Source: an uncultured Clostridia bacterium (GTDB lineage: Bacteria; Bacillota; Clostridia; Christensenellales; UBA1242). From it: a stretch of 64,000 nucleotides of DNA. Positions 1 to 7,908 of this stretch are shown piece by piece. Numbering within the stretch: position 1 is the first letter of the stretch; each line of letters opens with the position of its first letter. The position numbers were made by a program, and so were the translations under genes. The notes under the pieces are model-generated. The model was not told the DNA's origin. It made no database searches and saw only the letters and a program-made list of their open reading frames with translations. Location: contig CALVZQ010000003.1 of NCBI GenBank assembly GCA_944372585.1, positions 90,754 to 154,753 of the forward strand, in the 5' to 3' direction.

Positions 1-136
1 TGGCAAAATCGGGATAATCAACAGGCTCTTTGCTGTATGTCCCAACATCAATGGTGATGATGTTTTCTTGATTAAAAAACATCTTAAGTTCTTCTTTAAG
101 CAAATAGCCTCTGTGGTCGCTTGCCATAATAATCAT
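1..136 (-). CDS. rpiB: Ribose-5-phosphate isomerase B, N-terminal part (runs off window)
   Basis: Only the first 45 codons are inside the window. The translation begins MIIMASDHRGYLLKEEL and includes VDYPDFA, which matches the RpiB/LacA N-terminus (SDHxG, later DYPDxA). RpiB interconverts ribose-5-phosphate and ribulose-5-phosphate in the non-oxidative pentose phosphate pathway (family knowledge). The ATG at 134-136 overlaps the TGA of the upstream phosphatase gene (ATGA), so the two are probably translationally coupled. The ywlE-rpiB order is the one known from Bacillus. The catalytic Cys lies beyond the window edge and cannot be checked. Confidence 0.88.
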   Translation of the reverse strand, partial: MIIMASDHRGYLLKEELKMFFNQENIITIDVGTYSKEPVDYPDFA

Positions 137-561
137 AGTGCACCTCTTAAATTTTCAATTTTTTCAAGCAGGACATTAACGTTGTTTTCAATTTGTTTTG
201 CTGTTTGAAGATAAACTTCATTGCTTTGCCCATATGGGTCATTCACTGCACCCGCCAAATCTTCAAAACTCAGACATTTCTTGGAGTGTATGAAGTCTTT
301 GTGAGCATTGGTAACAGCGACATAAATGGTGTTTGGCTTGATTTTTGAAAGTTTGACACTTTTCCTTTTGCGTCCGTCATAGCCAAGTTTTTTCAAGGCA
401 AAGACAGCACCATCTGTGATGTTTTCTCCCTTCGCATAGATGCCTGCCGAAGAAAATTTGACACCTTTGATTTTTCTGTCCTTGAAAAGTTTTTTTGCAA
501 TTCTTTCAGCCATAACAGACCGACATGTGTTTCCTGTGCAAACAAAGCAAATATCAATCAT
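133..561 (-). CDS. ywlE: Low-molecular-weight protein phosphatase, YwlE-type (probable protein-arginine phosphatase)
   Basis: The 142-aa protein has the LMW-phosphatase P-loop near the N-terminus: C8-T-G-N-T-C-R14 (CX5R), followed by S15. The general-acid DP motif is at D108-P109. In B. subtilis YwlE the Thr inside the loop (CTGNTCR) selects phospho-arginine over phospho-tyrosine. The same Thr is present here (T12), so an arginine phosphatase that counteracts an McsB-type kinase is the best inference; no mcsB is in the window. The start has an AGGTG Shine-Dalgarno sequence 7 nt upstream, and the gene is followed without a gap by rpiB. Confidence 0.87.
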   Translation of the reverse strand: MIDICFVCTGNTCRSVMAERIAKKLFKDRKIKGVKFSSAGIYAKGENITDGAVFALKKLGYDGRKRKSVKLSKIKPNTIYVAVTNAHKDFIHSKKCLSFEDLAGAVNDPYGQSNEVYLQTAKQIENNVNVLLEKIENLRGAL

Positions 562-577
562 AAGTTCACCTAAAGTG

Positions 578-606
578 ATTATAACCCAAAAAACAAAAAA
601 AACAAA
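578..606 (-). promoter_or_regulatory. Promoter for ywlE-rpiB
   Basis: On the minus strand a TATAAT (578-583) lies 17 nt from a TTTGTT -35 (601-606), about 20 nt upstream of the ywlE ATG. The -35 overlaps the stem of the rsfS terminator, so termination of one unit and initiation of the next are packed together. Confidence 0.6.
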
Positions 607-623
607 GCAAAATACTTTGTTTT
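593..623 (-). terminator. Intrinsic terminator behind rsfS
   Basis: On the minus strand AAAACAAAG and CTTTGTTTT form a perfect 9-bp stem with a 7-nt loop, followed by a run of T. It sits between the rsfS stop and the ywlE promoter. Confidence 0.75.
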
Positions 624-655
624 CAAAAATTTCGAATTTTTTTAATTTAATTGCT

Positions 656-967
656 TCAAATAGAAATCTTTTTTGGTTTGTAAAGTTTGTCCAAATTATA
701 CTTTTCTCTGACCTTTTGCAGAAAAATATGAAGTGTCACATGCGGAAAGTCAAAAACAATCCACTCCCCTTTGAAATATCCTTCAATTTTTTCGTTGTAG
801 TCATATTTTTCAGCAAGAATGTCTGCAACCTTTTTGCTGTCAGTCACTTTGCTTGACGTAGAAAGAATTACAAACTTTTCTTCTTCAGAAGTTGAAAGAT
901 TGTAAACTGAAACATTTTTGATTTTGTTGTCTTGCAAAATGGTTACAAGTTCCTTGATGTTTATCAT
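656..967 (-). CDS. rsfS: Ribosomal silencing factor RsfS (YbeB/Iojap family)
   Basis: The 103-aa protein carries the RsfS signature in its C-terminal half (EGYFKGEWIVFDFPHV, then HIFLQKVREKYNLDKLY). RsfS binds uL14 on the 50S subunit and blocks subunit joining under nutrient stress (family knowledge). An upstream in-frame codon at 1006 would give a longer product but lies within the promoter. The ATG at 965-967 matches the family N-terminus. No Shine-Dalgarno sequence is present: a perfect TTGACA-17-TACAAT promoter ends 6 nt before the ATG, so the mRNA is predicted to be leaderless. Confidence 0.9.
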   Translation of the reverse strand: MINIKELVTILQDNKIKNVSVYNLSTSEEEKFVILSTSSKVTDSKKVADILAEKYDYNEKIEGYFKGEWIVFDFPHVTLHIFLQKVREKYNLDKLYKPKKISI

Positions 968-973
968 ATTTAA

Positions 974-1002
974 ATTGTAACAGCACAAACATTTTTTGTC
1001 AA
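974..1002 (-). promoter_or_regulatory. Consensus promoter giving a leaderless rsfS mRNA
   Basis: On the minus strand TTGACA (997-1002), a 17-nt spacer and TACAAT (974-979), extended by TGT. The expected transcription start, about 7 nt downstream of the -10, falls on the A of the rsfS ATG at 967. Confidence 0.75.
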
Positions 1003-1057
1003 ACAATTTTTTGATCTATGACTGATTAAAAAAGGTAAAATTGTCAAAAATTCTGTC

Positions 1058-1870
1058 ATGAGAAAGATTAACCTTATATTTCAAGAAATTCTGAAGTTCA
1101 CACTTATCTATCTTTTTTGCTTCGTTTGGATAAGATATTTCATAAAAAAATTGTGGCTGTCCGTTCTTCTCACATTCATACTGACAAGTCTGATCTATCT
1201 CATCATTTTCTGCGTGCAGAGAAATAAGCAAAACAAAACCGGTTTGAAGATGAAAGAAAAAGAAGATGCTGAAAATATGTTCTTGTCCTTAGCCTGCCAA
1301 ACTGACCCTATGGATTTTTTTGTCAAACTCGCCTCAAAAAAGCACAAAAACATAACAAAACACAAGAAATACATTGTGATTAACCATGTCGAAGAAAAAG
1401 TGAAAACTCTGCTTTATGTCGATGTTTCTTTTGAAGGAATGACAATTTCAAGATTCATGAGCATCTATAACAGTGTCAAAAAAGAAAAAGCAACAAAGAT
1501 TGTCATTTGTTGCAAAGAAATAACGGACAAAGGACTCAGCGCTTTTTGCCAAAATTTTAATGAAAAATTTTTGATTTTGGACACCTATGCCACCTACGAA
1601 AAACTTTACAAATTCTATGATTGTTTCCCTGAAATAACTCATCAATATAAAAAAGAAAAGAAACTTGCATTCAAAGACTTTGTTGCCTATTCGTTCAATA
1701 AAAAAAGGACAAAGGGCTATTTGTTCTCCGCCATCATCCTTATCATGAGCAGTTTGTTTATCAGAATGACAATCTATTATTGCGTCGTTGCATCAATATT
1801 GGTGATTTTTGCTCTTATTTCACAATTCAATCCATATTTCAATGTTAAGACCGAAAGCGAAATCCTATAA
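1058..1870 (+). CDS. Hypothetical membrane protein, two N-terminal and two C-terminal TM segments
   Basis: I do not recognise a named family. The 270-aa protein has two hydrophobic segments in the first ~55 residues, a soluble central part (~65-215) and two more hydrophobic segments near ~222-260. The central part alternates strands and helices (YIVINHV, LLYVDVSFEG, KIVICCKEI, FLILDTYATYEKLYKFY), reminiscent of a restriction-endonuclease-like or Rossmann-like core, but I cannot assign catalytic residues. It is transcribed divergently from rsfS, with 90 bp between the starts. No good Shine-Dalgarno sequence is seen before the ATG. Confidence 0.6.
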   Translation: MRKINLIFQEILKFTLIYLFCFVWIRYFIKKLWLSVLLTFILTSLIYLIIFCVQRNKQNKTGLKMKEKEDAENMFLSLACQTDPMDFFVKLASKKHKNITKHKKYIVINHVEEKVKTLLYVDVSFEGMTISRFMSIYNSVKKEKATKIVICCKEITDKGLSAFCQNFNEKFLILDTYATYEKLYKFYDCFPEITHQYKKEKKLAFKDFVAYSFNKKRTKGYLFSAIILIMSSLFIRMTIYYCVVASILVIFALISQFNPYFNVKTESEIL

Positions 1871-1965
1871 AAACAATTGCATAACATAAAATCACATAGT
1901 AAATAACATAAACAGTGAAGCAAACTGGTGCATCTGTTTCATGTTGTCGATGTCAACATGACAAA

Positions 1966-2262
1966 TTAAGGCAATTGAATGTGTTTGAAATCTTTTCGAG
2001 TTGATTTTTTGTATAATATGAAAATATTGCCAATCACTTGCACCACTTCAGCATTCGTTTTTTGTGCAATTTCATTTGCCAAATCTTTAATTTCATAGTC
2101 ACAATTTTTGAGCATTTTAATTTTGACAAGTTCTCTTGCTTCCAAAAGCAAGTTGACTCCATTAAGCACATTTTCAGAAATGCCATCTTTTCCAATCTGC
2201 ATAACTGGGTCAAGTGCATTTCCAAGACCTCTCAAATACGCTCTTTGTTTTGTTGTTATCAT
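1966..2262 (-). CDS. yhbY: YhbY-type CRM-domain RNA-binding protein
   Basis: The 98-aa product begins MITTKQRAYLRGLGN and contains the CRM-domain hallmark IGKDGISENV (GxxG-type loop), ending in a basic tail. YhbY binds pre-50S particles and acts in large-subunit assembly (family knowledge). The start was placed at the internal Met because AAGGA lies 8 nt upstream. The longer reading frame would extend through the palindromic repeat at 2291-2339. It follows obg, a typical neighbour in Bacillota. Confidence 0.87.
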   Translation of the reverse strand: MITTKQRAYLRGLGNALDPVMQIGKDGISENVLNGVNLLLEARELVKIKMLKNCDYEIKDLANEIAQKTNAEVVQVIGNIFILYKKSTRKDFKHIQLP

Positions 2263-2290
2263 ATCATTTCCTTTTAATTTAATCACAATA

Positions 2291-2339
2291 TGTTGTGTAT
2301 TATGTTGCATAACACAACAATCTAAAGTGTAATATGCAA
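2291..2339. repeat. Palindromic element, copy 1 (behind obg stop codon)
   Basis: This is a compound palindrome: TTGTGTATTATG (2293-2304) pairs with CATAACACAA, and TTGCATAACAC also pairs imperfectly with GTGTAATATGCAA. It abuts the obg stop codon. The core TTGTGTATTATG recurs at 18768-18779, and its complement occurs in the element at 7727-7762. Confidence 0.6.
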
Positions 2340-3611
2340 TTATTCGATATATTCAAATGAAATATCTTTAATCACAACTGTGTCACCCTCTTTCAAGCCT
2401 TTTTCTTTGAGCATATCAATGACACCCATTTCTTTAAGTTTGTTTTGGAAATAAGCAAAAGACATTTGGTCAGAAATCACAACACCTCTTGCCAAGTTCT
2501 CAATTCTTCCACCAGAAACCTCAAAACTGCCATCATCATGTCTTGTGATTTCGATAGAAGAAAAGTCCTTTTTGTCAAAGTCAAACTCTTCAACTGCAAG
2601 AGCCTTTTTCTTTGGAATTTTCTTCAAGTTTTCCAAAATCTTCTTCTTTAAGGTTTCGACACCCTCTCTAGTGTATGAAGAAATGCAAACATAATCAGAA
2701 ATCTTCAAGGTTTTTGTGAAATTGTCTATTTTTTTCTTCAGTTCTTCTTCGTCAAGCAAATCACACTTAGAAAAGACCACGATTTGTTTTGTTTTGAGAA
2801 GTTCTTTGTTATATTTTCCAAGTTCATCATTGATGATTTTGTAATCTTCCACAGCACTTCTTCCTTCACTTTCAGATATGTCAATCAAATGAACAATAAG
2901 TCTGACACGCTCAACGTGTTTCAAGAAATAATGCCCAAGACCAGTCCCTTCACTTGCTCCTTCAATAAGTCCAGGAATGTCCGCAACAACAAAGGTTTCT
3001 CCCAAAACTTCACATACACCCAAATTGGGATATATTGTTGTGAAAGGATAGTTTGCAATCTTTGGATTTGCGTTTGAAATGACCGACAAAAGTGTGGATT
3101 TTCCAACATTTGGAAAACCCACCAATCCAACATCAGCAATGGTTTTAAGTTCCAAAATCACTTCTTTTGGTGAAGTTGTTTCTCCAAGTTGAGAGAATGT
3201 TGGTGCCTGTTTGATTGAAGACTTATAGTAAGCATTTCCATGTCCGCCAACACCACCTTTCAAAGCCACAAAGACAGCGCCATCTTCATTCAAATCAGCA
3301 ATGATTTTGTCCGTTTTAGGATTGATCAAAACCGTTCCAGTTGGAACAAGAATAATCTCATCTTTTCCACTCTTTCCGGTCTGATTTTTTTGATGTCCGT
3401 CTTCGCCATTTTCAGCGACAAATTTCTTTTTGAATCTGAAACTATACAACGTGTTCAAGTCATTAGTGGCCTTGAAAATCACATCTCCACCCTTTCCGCC
3501 ATCGCCACCATCTGGACCACCATTGGCGGTTTGAGCGGTACGCAAAAAAGAGGTGGAACCTTTGCCACCGTTTCCTGCTTTTATTGAGATTTTAACTCTG
3601 TCAAGAAACAT
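2340..3611 (-). CDS. obg: GTPase ObgE/CgtA
   Basis: The 423-aa GTPase acts in 50S assembly and (p)ppGpp-linked growth control (family knowledge). Domains in order: the glycine-rich OBG fold (1-158; e.g. GGPDGGDGGKGGDV), the G domain with P-loop GFPNVGKS (165-172), DIPGLIEGAS switch region and SKCDL base-recognition motif, and a C-terminal OCT domain from about 350. The start was set at MFLDRVKI, which has AGGAGA 6 nt upstream. An in-frame extension of 27 codons would run back over the end of nth. It lies 8 nt behind nth. Confidence 0.95.
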   Translation of the reverse strand: MFLDRVKISIKAGNGGKGSTSFLRTAQTANGGPDGGDGGKGGDVIFKATNDLNTLYSFRFKKKFVAENGEDGHQKNQTGKSGKDEIILVPTGTVLINPKTDKIIADLNEDGAVFVALKGGVGGHGNAYYKSSIKQAPTFSQLGETTSPKEVILELKTIADVGLVGFPNVGKSTLLSVISNANPKIANYPFTTIYPNLGVCEVLGETFVVADIPGLIEGASEGTGLGHYFLKHVERVRLIVHLIDISESEGRSAVEDYKIINDELGKYNKELLKTKQIVVFSKCDLLDEEELKKKIDNFTKTLKISDYVCISSYTREGVETLKKKILENLKKIPKKKALAVEEFDFDKKDFSSIEITRHDDGSFEVSGGRIENLARGVVISDQMSFAYFQNKLKEMGVIDMLKEKGLKEGDTVVIKDISFEYIE

Positions 3612-3619
3612 AAACTCTC

Positions 3620-4291
3620 CTATTTTTTTGTTTTTGCAGCTTCCTTTGTTTTTAAGTCTTCTGGCGGAACGCCAATTCTCGAACTTGGACAATTTGCATT
3701 AAAGACACAGTTTTCACAATCTGGCTTCATTGCCTTGCATACATATCTCCCAAACAAAACCATTTGATAGTGCAATTTTGACCATTCATTTTTTGGAAAG
3801 ATCTCGCATAATTTTTCTTCACATTTGTTTGGATCCTTGGTATTCACAAATCCAAGACGATTTGAAACTCTAAGCACATGAGTGTCCACAGCAAAATTAT
3901 CTCCTCCAAAAGCCACAGCCATAACAACATTTGCTGTTTTTCTTCCAACTCCCGCAAGCGTCAAAAGGTCATCAAAATTGTCAGGAACTTTCCCGTCAAA
4001 TCTGCTTATGATATCTTGGCTTGCGGACTTGATTGATTTTGCTTTGTTATGATAGAACCCACAAGAATGAATTTTCTCTTCCAATTCTTCTTGTGAAATA
4101 TCGACAAAATCTTGTGGTTTGTTGTGAGTTTTAAAAAGTTCATTTGTGACCTGATTGACTCTCTTATCTGTGCATTGGGCAGACAAAATGACTGCAACCA
4201 AAAGTTCAAAAGGAGTTCTATGTTCAAGTTCACATCTTGGATTTTCAATCATTTTATCAAGACCGCTTACAACACTTTTGCTATCTATCAT
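3620..4291 (-). CDS. nth: Endonuclease III (DNA glycosylase/AP lyase)
   Basis: The 223-aa base-excision repair enzyme removes oxidised pyrimidines and cleaves the AP site. The helix-hairpin-helix LAGVGRKTANVV contains the catalytic Lys at 118, and the catalytic Asp is D136 (VDTHVLR). The 4Fe-4S ligands are C185-x6-C192-x2-C195-x5-C201. The length is typical. It lies between lysS (16 nt upstream) and obg (8 nt downstream), so it is likely co-transcribed from the lysS promoter. Confidence 0.95.
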   Translation of the reverse strand: MIDSKSVVSGLDKMIENPRCELEHRTPFELLVAVILSAQCTDKRVNQVTNELFKTHNKPQDFVDISQEELEEKIHSCGFYHNKAKSIKSASQDIISRFDGKVPDNFDDLLTLAGVGRKTANVVMAVAFGGDNFAVDTHVLRVSNRLGFVNTKDPNKCEEKLCEIFPKNEWSKLHYQMVLFGRYVCKAMKPDCENCVFNANCPSSRIGVPPEDLKTKEAAKTKK

Positions 4292-4307
4292 CGCACAACC
4301 TCTTTTG

Positions 4308-5765
4308 TTATTTCATCAATGGGAAAAGCACAACATCTCTGATGTTTGGGCAATCGAAAATAAATTGCAAGAATCTGTCAATTCCAAAACCCAAACCTGA
4401 GATTGGTGGCATACCATGTTCCATTGCAAGCAAGAAATCTTCGTCAACGTCCATAGTTTCTTCATCGCCAGCCTTCTTTTCTTCAAGTTGAAGTTCCAAT
4501 GTTCTTCTTTGAGTGATTGGATCAACAAGCTCAGAATATGCCTTAACCAGTTCTGCACCACCTGCAACCACTTGGAAAACATCAATAATTCTTTCATCTT
4601 TATCATTTCTTCTGGCAAGAGGAATGAGAGATGCTGGATAGTTGTAAAGAATTGTAGGATTGACAATGTCAGCACGAATTTTACGCTTATAGACATAATC
4701 AATAAGGGTTCTGACAGTCTTACACTCTTCAAGTTCTGTATAACCAAAAAGTCCTCTGTCAACAACAATCTTTTTCAATTCGTCAACATTATCAATTGAA
4801 AGAAAATCACAACCCAAAAGTTCTCTCATTCTTGCAACATAATCAATTCTTGGCCATTGTCCACCAAAGTCAATCTCCTGGCCCTGATAGTTGATCTTTG
4901 TTGTTCCCAGACACTCTTGCATAAGACTCGTCAGCATTGTTTGGAAGAATTTGATGTTGTCTTCAAAGTTCCAATAAGAAGCATACCACTCAACCTGAGT
5001 GAATTCTTGAAGGTGAGATGGATCCATTCCTTCGTTTCTGAAGTCTTTTCCAAGTTCAAAAACTCTGTCAATTCCTGCACCGATACATTGCTTCAAATGA
5101 CACTCTGTGGCAATTCTCAAGTTACATTCAATGTCCAAAGCATTGTGATGTGTGAAGAAAGGTTTTGCACTCGCACCAGAAACACTTGTCTGCAAAATTG
5201 GAGTTTCAACTTCAATGAAACCATTGTCTTCCAAATATCTTCTGATAAATGAAACAACCTTGCTTCTTGTTAAGAAAATCTTTCTGCTGTCTTCATTTGT
5301 GATAAGGTCAAGATAACGCTGACGATATTTGATCTCGGTGTCTGCAATTCCGTGGAATTTTTCTGGAAGCGGACGAAGTGTTTTTGAAAGCAAAACAACC
5401 TTTTCTGCCTTAACTGTGATTTCGCCAGTTTGCGTTTGATAAACTTCCCCTTCAACCCCAATAAAGTCACCAATATCAATCATCTTTTTGTAGAAATTAT
5501 AGTCTTCTTCTGAAAACTCATTTCTTCCAACTGAAATTTGAATTTTGTCATAGATATCTCTGATTTGGCAGAAACCAAACTTTCCCATTATACGACGAAA
5601 AATGATACGACCAGCAATTTTGACATGTTCGCCCAATTTTTCTCTTGCTTCTTTGATTGTGCAAGTTCTTTCAAACTTCTCTTTGTATGGAATTTCTCCC
5701 ATTTTCTTGAGTTCTTCGATTTTTTGTCTTCTTATATCAATTTCGTTTGATAAGTTTTCTTCCAT
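4308..5765 (-). CDS. lysS: Lysyl-tRNA synthetase, class II
   Basis: The 485-aa LysRS charges tRNA-Lys. An N-terminal OB-fold anticodon-binding domain (~50-150) is followed by the class II core: motif 1 around ...GFIEVETPILQ, motif 2 in FRNEGMDPSHLQEFT, and motif 3 GLGFGIDRF near the C-terminus. GCGGAGGC precedes the ATG. It is the first gene of a leftward lysS-nth-obg(-yhbY) unit. Confidence 0.96.
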   Translation of the reverse strand: MEENLSNEIDIRRQKIEELKKMGEIPYKEKFERTCTIKEAREKLGEHVKIAGRIIFRRIMGKFGFCQIRDIYDKIQISVGRNEFSEEDYNFYKKMIDIGDFIGVEGEVYQTQTGEITVKAEKVVLLSKTLRPLPEKFHGIADTEIKYRQRYLDLITNEDSRKIFLTRSKVVSFIRRYLEDNGFIEVETPILQTSVSGASAKPFFTHHNALDIECNLRIATECHLKQCIGAGIDRVFELGKDFRNEGMDPSHLQEFTQVEWYASYWNFEDNIKFFQTMLTSLMQECLGTTKINYQGQEIDFGGQWPRIDYVARMRELLGCDFLSIDNVDELKKIVVDRGLFGYTELEECKTVRTLIDYVYKRKIRADIVNPTILYNYPASLIPLARRNDKDERIIDVFQVVAGGAELVKAYSELVDPITQRRTLELQLEEKKAGDEETMDVDEDFLLAMEHGMPPISGLGFGIDRFLQFIFDCPNIRDVVLFPLMK

Positions 5766-5797
5766 TTAATGCCTCCGCTTTTTGAATATTATGTTTA

Positions 5798-5826
5798 AAT
5801 ATAACATATAAAACAAAGTAAGTCAA
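5798..5826 (-). promoter_or_regulatory. Promoter of the lysS-nth-obg unit
   Basis: On the minus strand TTGACT (5821-5826), a 17-nt spacer and TATATT (5798-5803) with an extended TGT, about 30 nt upstream of the lysS ATG. Confidence 0.7.
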
Positions 5827-5894
5827 CAAATTAAGGGTTTTGTCATTCGTCAAAATTCGCGCATACACAAAGTGATGAAACATATAAAAATCAT

Positions 5895-5923
5895 TTGGAA
5901 AAGAAAATTTTGTATGCTAAAAT
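5895..5923 (+). promoter_or_regulatory. Promoter of degV
   Basis: TTGGAA (5895-5900), 17 nt, TAAAAT (5918-5923) with an extended TGC. The short leader contains a small GTCC/GGAC hairpin and a TAAGGAG ribosome binding site. Confidence 0.65.
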
Positions 5924-5959
5924 AAAAAAAGTCCAAAATGGACCATTAAGGAGAAAATT

Positions 5960-6802
5960 ATGATTAAAATCATCGTTGATAGTACGGCATATACTCCAAA
6001 AGAATATGCTGAAGCAAATGATATAACTGTTATTCCACTCAGAGTTTTATACAAAGACCAAGAGTTTGATGAAGGGTATCCTGGAACATATGATGCCTTT
6101 TTTGAAGATTTCACAAAGACAAAAGTTTTTCCAAAAACAAGCCAACCTTCTTTGGAAACTTTCATTGAAGAATATGAAAAAGCCATTGATAAGGGAGATG
6201 AAGTCATTGTTTTCACAATCAGCAGCAACCTTTCTGGCACTTATAGTGTTGCTTGCCTTGCAAAAGATCAATGCAAAGATCCAAGCAAAGTTCATGTGAT
6301 TGATTCTCAAGGAAACACCCAAACAGTTTTGGGATATGTAATGGAAGCGGTTAACATGAGAAATGCCGGTGCCACTTGTGAAGAAATCATCAAACGTATT
6401 GAAAGCCTTATTCCAAACAGCGCAGTTTCTTTCATTCCTGACACTTTGGAATATCTCGCAAAAGGTGGAAGAATTGGAAAAGTCACTGCCACAATAGGTT
6501 CAATTTTGAAAATCAAACCAATAATCACCTTTAAACAAGGGACATTATCCGACAAGAAAAGCATTGGTCTTCAAAAAGCAATGAAGGACCTTATTGCTTC
6601 TATCCCTGAAAAAATAAAAAGATTGTTCATTATTCATATTGCCAACACAAAATTTTTTGAAATGTTAAAGAAATTTGTTTATGAATATCTCGCAAAACGC
6701 CCAGACAAAGACAAAATTGAAGTTTATGAAGGTGAAGTGGGCCCAGTTAATGCTGCACACGTTGGCCCAGCAATCGGTCTTGCATGGATTGCTGAATCAT
6801 AA
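5960..6802 (+). CDS. DegV/FakB family fatty-acid-binding protein
   Basis: The 280-aa protein has the DegV fold signature: DSTA at 7-10, the conserved KTSQPS segment (59-64), and TISSNLSGTY (86-95), which contacts the fatty-acid carboxylate. A C-terminal EGEVGPVNAAHVGPAIG segment is also typical. In Bacillota such proteins present exogenous fatty acids to the kinase FakA for acyl-phosphate formation (family knowledge). The full kinase is not in this window, but a protein resembling its middle domain is encoded at 11325. The ribosome binding site TAAGGAG is strong. Confidence 0.9.
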   Translation: MIKIIVDSTAYTPKEYAEANDITVIPLRVLYKDQEFDEGYPGTYDAFFEDFTKTKVFPKTSQPSLETFIEEYEKAIDKGDEVIVFTISSNLSGTYSVACLAKDQCKDPSKVHVIDSQGNTQTVLGYVMEAVNMRNAGATCEEIIKRIESLIPNSAVSFIPDTLEYLAKGGRIGKVTATIGSILKIKPIITFKQGTLSDKKSIGLQKAMKDLIASIPEKIKRLFIIHIANTKFFEMLKKFVYEYLAKRPDKDKIEVYEGEVGPVNAAHVGPAIGLAWIAES

Positions 6803-6951
6803 TCTGTCAGCTTTTCCACTTCGTTTTTGAAGATTAATAAAAACAAGTGTTTCACTTTTTAGATATTGTTTTGTTAATAAACAACCTTCAGAAAGTTGTC
6901 ATCAATTTTAGGTTCTTGAAAAAAGAACTATTTTCCTGATGCAATCTATGT

Positions 6952-6957
6952 TATAAT
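6952..6957 (+). promoter_or_regulatory. Extended -10 for the 6990 dehydrogenase gene
   Basis: TGT-TATAAT (6949-6957) lies 32 nt before the ATG, without a good -35. A GGAGG ribosome binding site precedes the ATG. Confidence 0.55.
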
Positions 6958-6989
6958 GTCAATAACAAAATAAAAATTGGAGGATTAAA

Positions 6990-7727
6990 ATGATAAAGAA
7001 AACAGCAATAATCATTGGTGCTTCAAGTGATATCGGACTTGAAACTGCAAAACATATGGCTCAAGAAGGATTTAATTTGGCACTTACATACAACTCAAAT
7101 CAAGTTGATTTTGAAAAAGAAATTGAAAACAAGAAAAACATTGAAATCAAAAGTTATAAACTTGATTTATGCCAACCTACACAAATTAAGAAGGTGTTTG
7201 AAGAAATGGAAAGCGATTTCAAGTATTGGGATACTTTGGTTTTTTGTTCTGGCGTTGCCCAAAAAAGACAACTGATTTTTGATGTGTCTGATGAAGAAAT
7301 CGACAATCTGTTTGAAGTAAACATCAAATCTGCAATCAGATGCATAAGAGAATTCACAAAGCGCACAATAAACAAGAACCCTGCAGGCATAGTTTTGATT
7401 GGCTCTTTCGTCAACAAAAACGGTTGTTCCTGTGAAAGTGTTTACACAGCAACAAAAAGTGGACTTTCCGGCTTGTGCAAATCATTGGCAAGCGAACTTG
7501 GAAATCTTGATGTGAGAATAAATGTCGTTGCACCTGGCTTCATTGACACAAAAATGAACAACAATCTTTCACAAGAAGAAAAAGATGAATTTTGTGAAAT
7601 TACCCCTCTCAAAAGGCTTGGAACAACAGATGACATTGCAAACGCAGTTGCATTTTTGTCAAGTGATAAAGCATCTTTCATCACCGGTCAAACCTTGTAT
7701 GTAGATGGTGGTTTAGTGCTTGAATAA
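6990..7727 (+). CDS. Short-chain dehydrogenase/reductase, FabG-like
   Basis: The 245-aa classical SDR has the NAD(P)-binding motif G10-ASSDIG at the N-terminus, the catalytic triad S139, Y152 and K156 (VYTATKSG), and the PGFIDTKM segment after strand 6. The closest known function is 3-oxoacyl-ACP reductase (FabG), but no other fatty-acid synthesis gene is adjacent, so the substrate is unproven. Its TAA stop is directly joined to the palindrome at 7727-7762. SDRs are numerous and other ketone substrates are possible. Confidence 0.82.
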   Translation: MIKKTAIIIGASSDIGLETAKHMAQEGFNLALTYNSNQVDFEKEIENKKNIEIKSYKLDLCQPTQIKKVFEEMESDFKYWDTLVFCSGVAQKRQLIFDVSDEEIDNLFEVNIKSAIRCIREFTKRTINKNPAGIVLIGSFVNKNGCSCESVYTATKSGLSGLCKSLASELGNLDVRINVVAPGFIDTKMNNNLSQEEKDEFCEITPLKRLGTTDDIANAVAFLSSDKASFITGQTLYVDGGLVLE

Positions 7728-7762
7728 TTGCATAATACACAACATCTTGTGTGATATGCAAT
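7727..7762. repeat. Palindromic element, copy 2 (behind SDR stop codon)
   Basis: A 36-bp near-perfect inverted repeat: ATTGCATAATACACAA, loop CATC, TTGTGTGATATGCAAT. The 16-bp arms differ at two positions. It begins on the last base of the TAA stop. There is no T-run immediately after it, so it is not a standard terminator. Its sequence is shared with the elements at 2291 and 18768. Confidence 0.75.
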
Positions 7763-7826
7763 CTAATTTTGAAAATTTTGATAATTTTTGTTATTTTGAA
7801 TTTTTTTTGCTTTTGTTGGGTTTTGT

Positions 7827-7855
7827 TTGTGTTTCGTGTCGAAATGTGATATAAT
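7827..7855 (+). promoter_or_regulatory. Promoter of the Rho-like gene
   Basis: TTGTGT (7827-7832), 17 nt, TATAAT (7850-7855) with an extended TGA. The transcript start would be near 7862, leaving a leader of about 47 nt with an AAAGGAG ribosome binding site. Confidence 0.65.
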
Positions 7856-7908
7856 AGCAATGAATTTTGGATATTTTTAATTTTTACAGAAAGAGAAAGG
7901 AGCAATTT

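Noticed and set aside
1871-1965. tRNA or small RNA gene between the convergent genes
   Set aside because: Only short hairpins (CATGTTG/CAACATG) and a degenerate repeat half are visible; there is no cloverleaf.
3612-3692. Longer ObgE with 27 extra N-terminal residues
   Set aside because: The extension overlaps nth and lacks a ribosome binding site, while MFLDRVKI has AGGAGA upstream and matches the family.
7727-7762. Ordinary rho-independent terminator
   Set aside because: The stem is strong but has no T-run, and the sequence recurs behind other genes, so it is listed as a repeat element.
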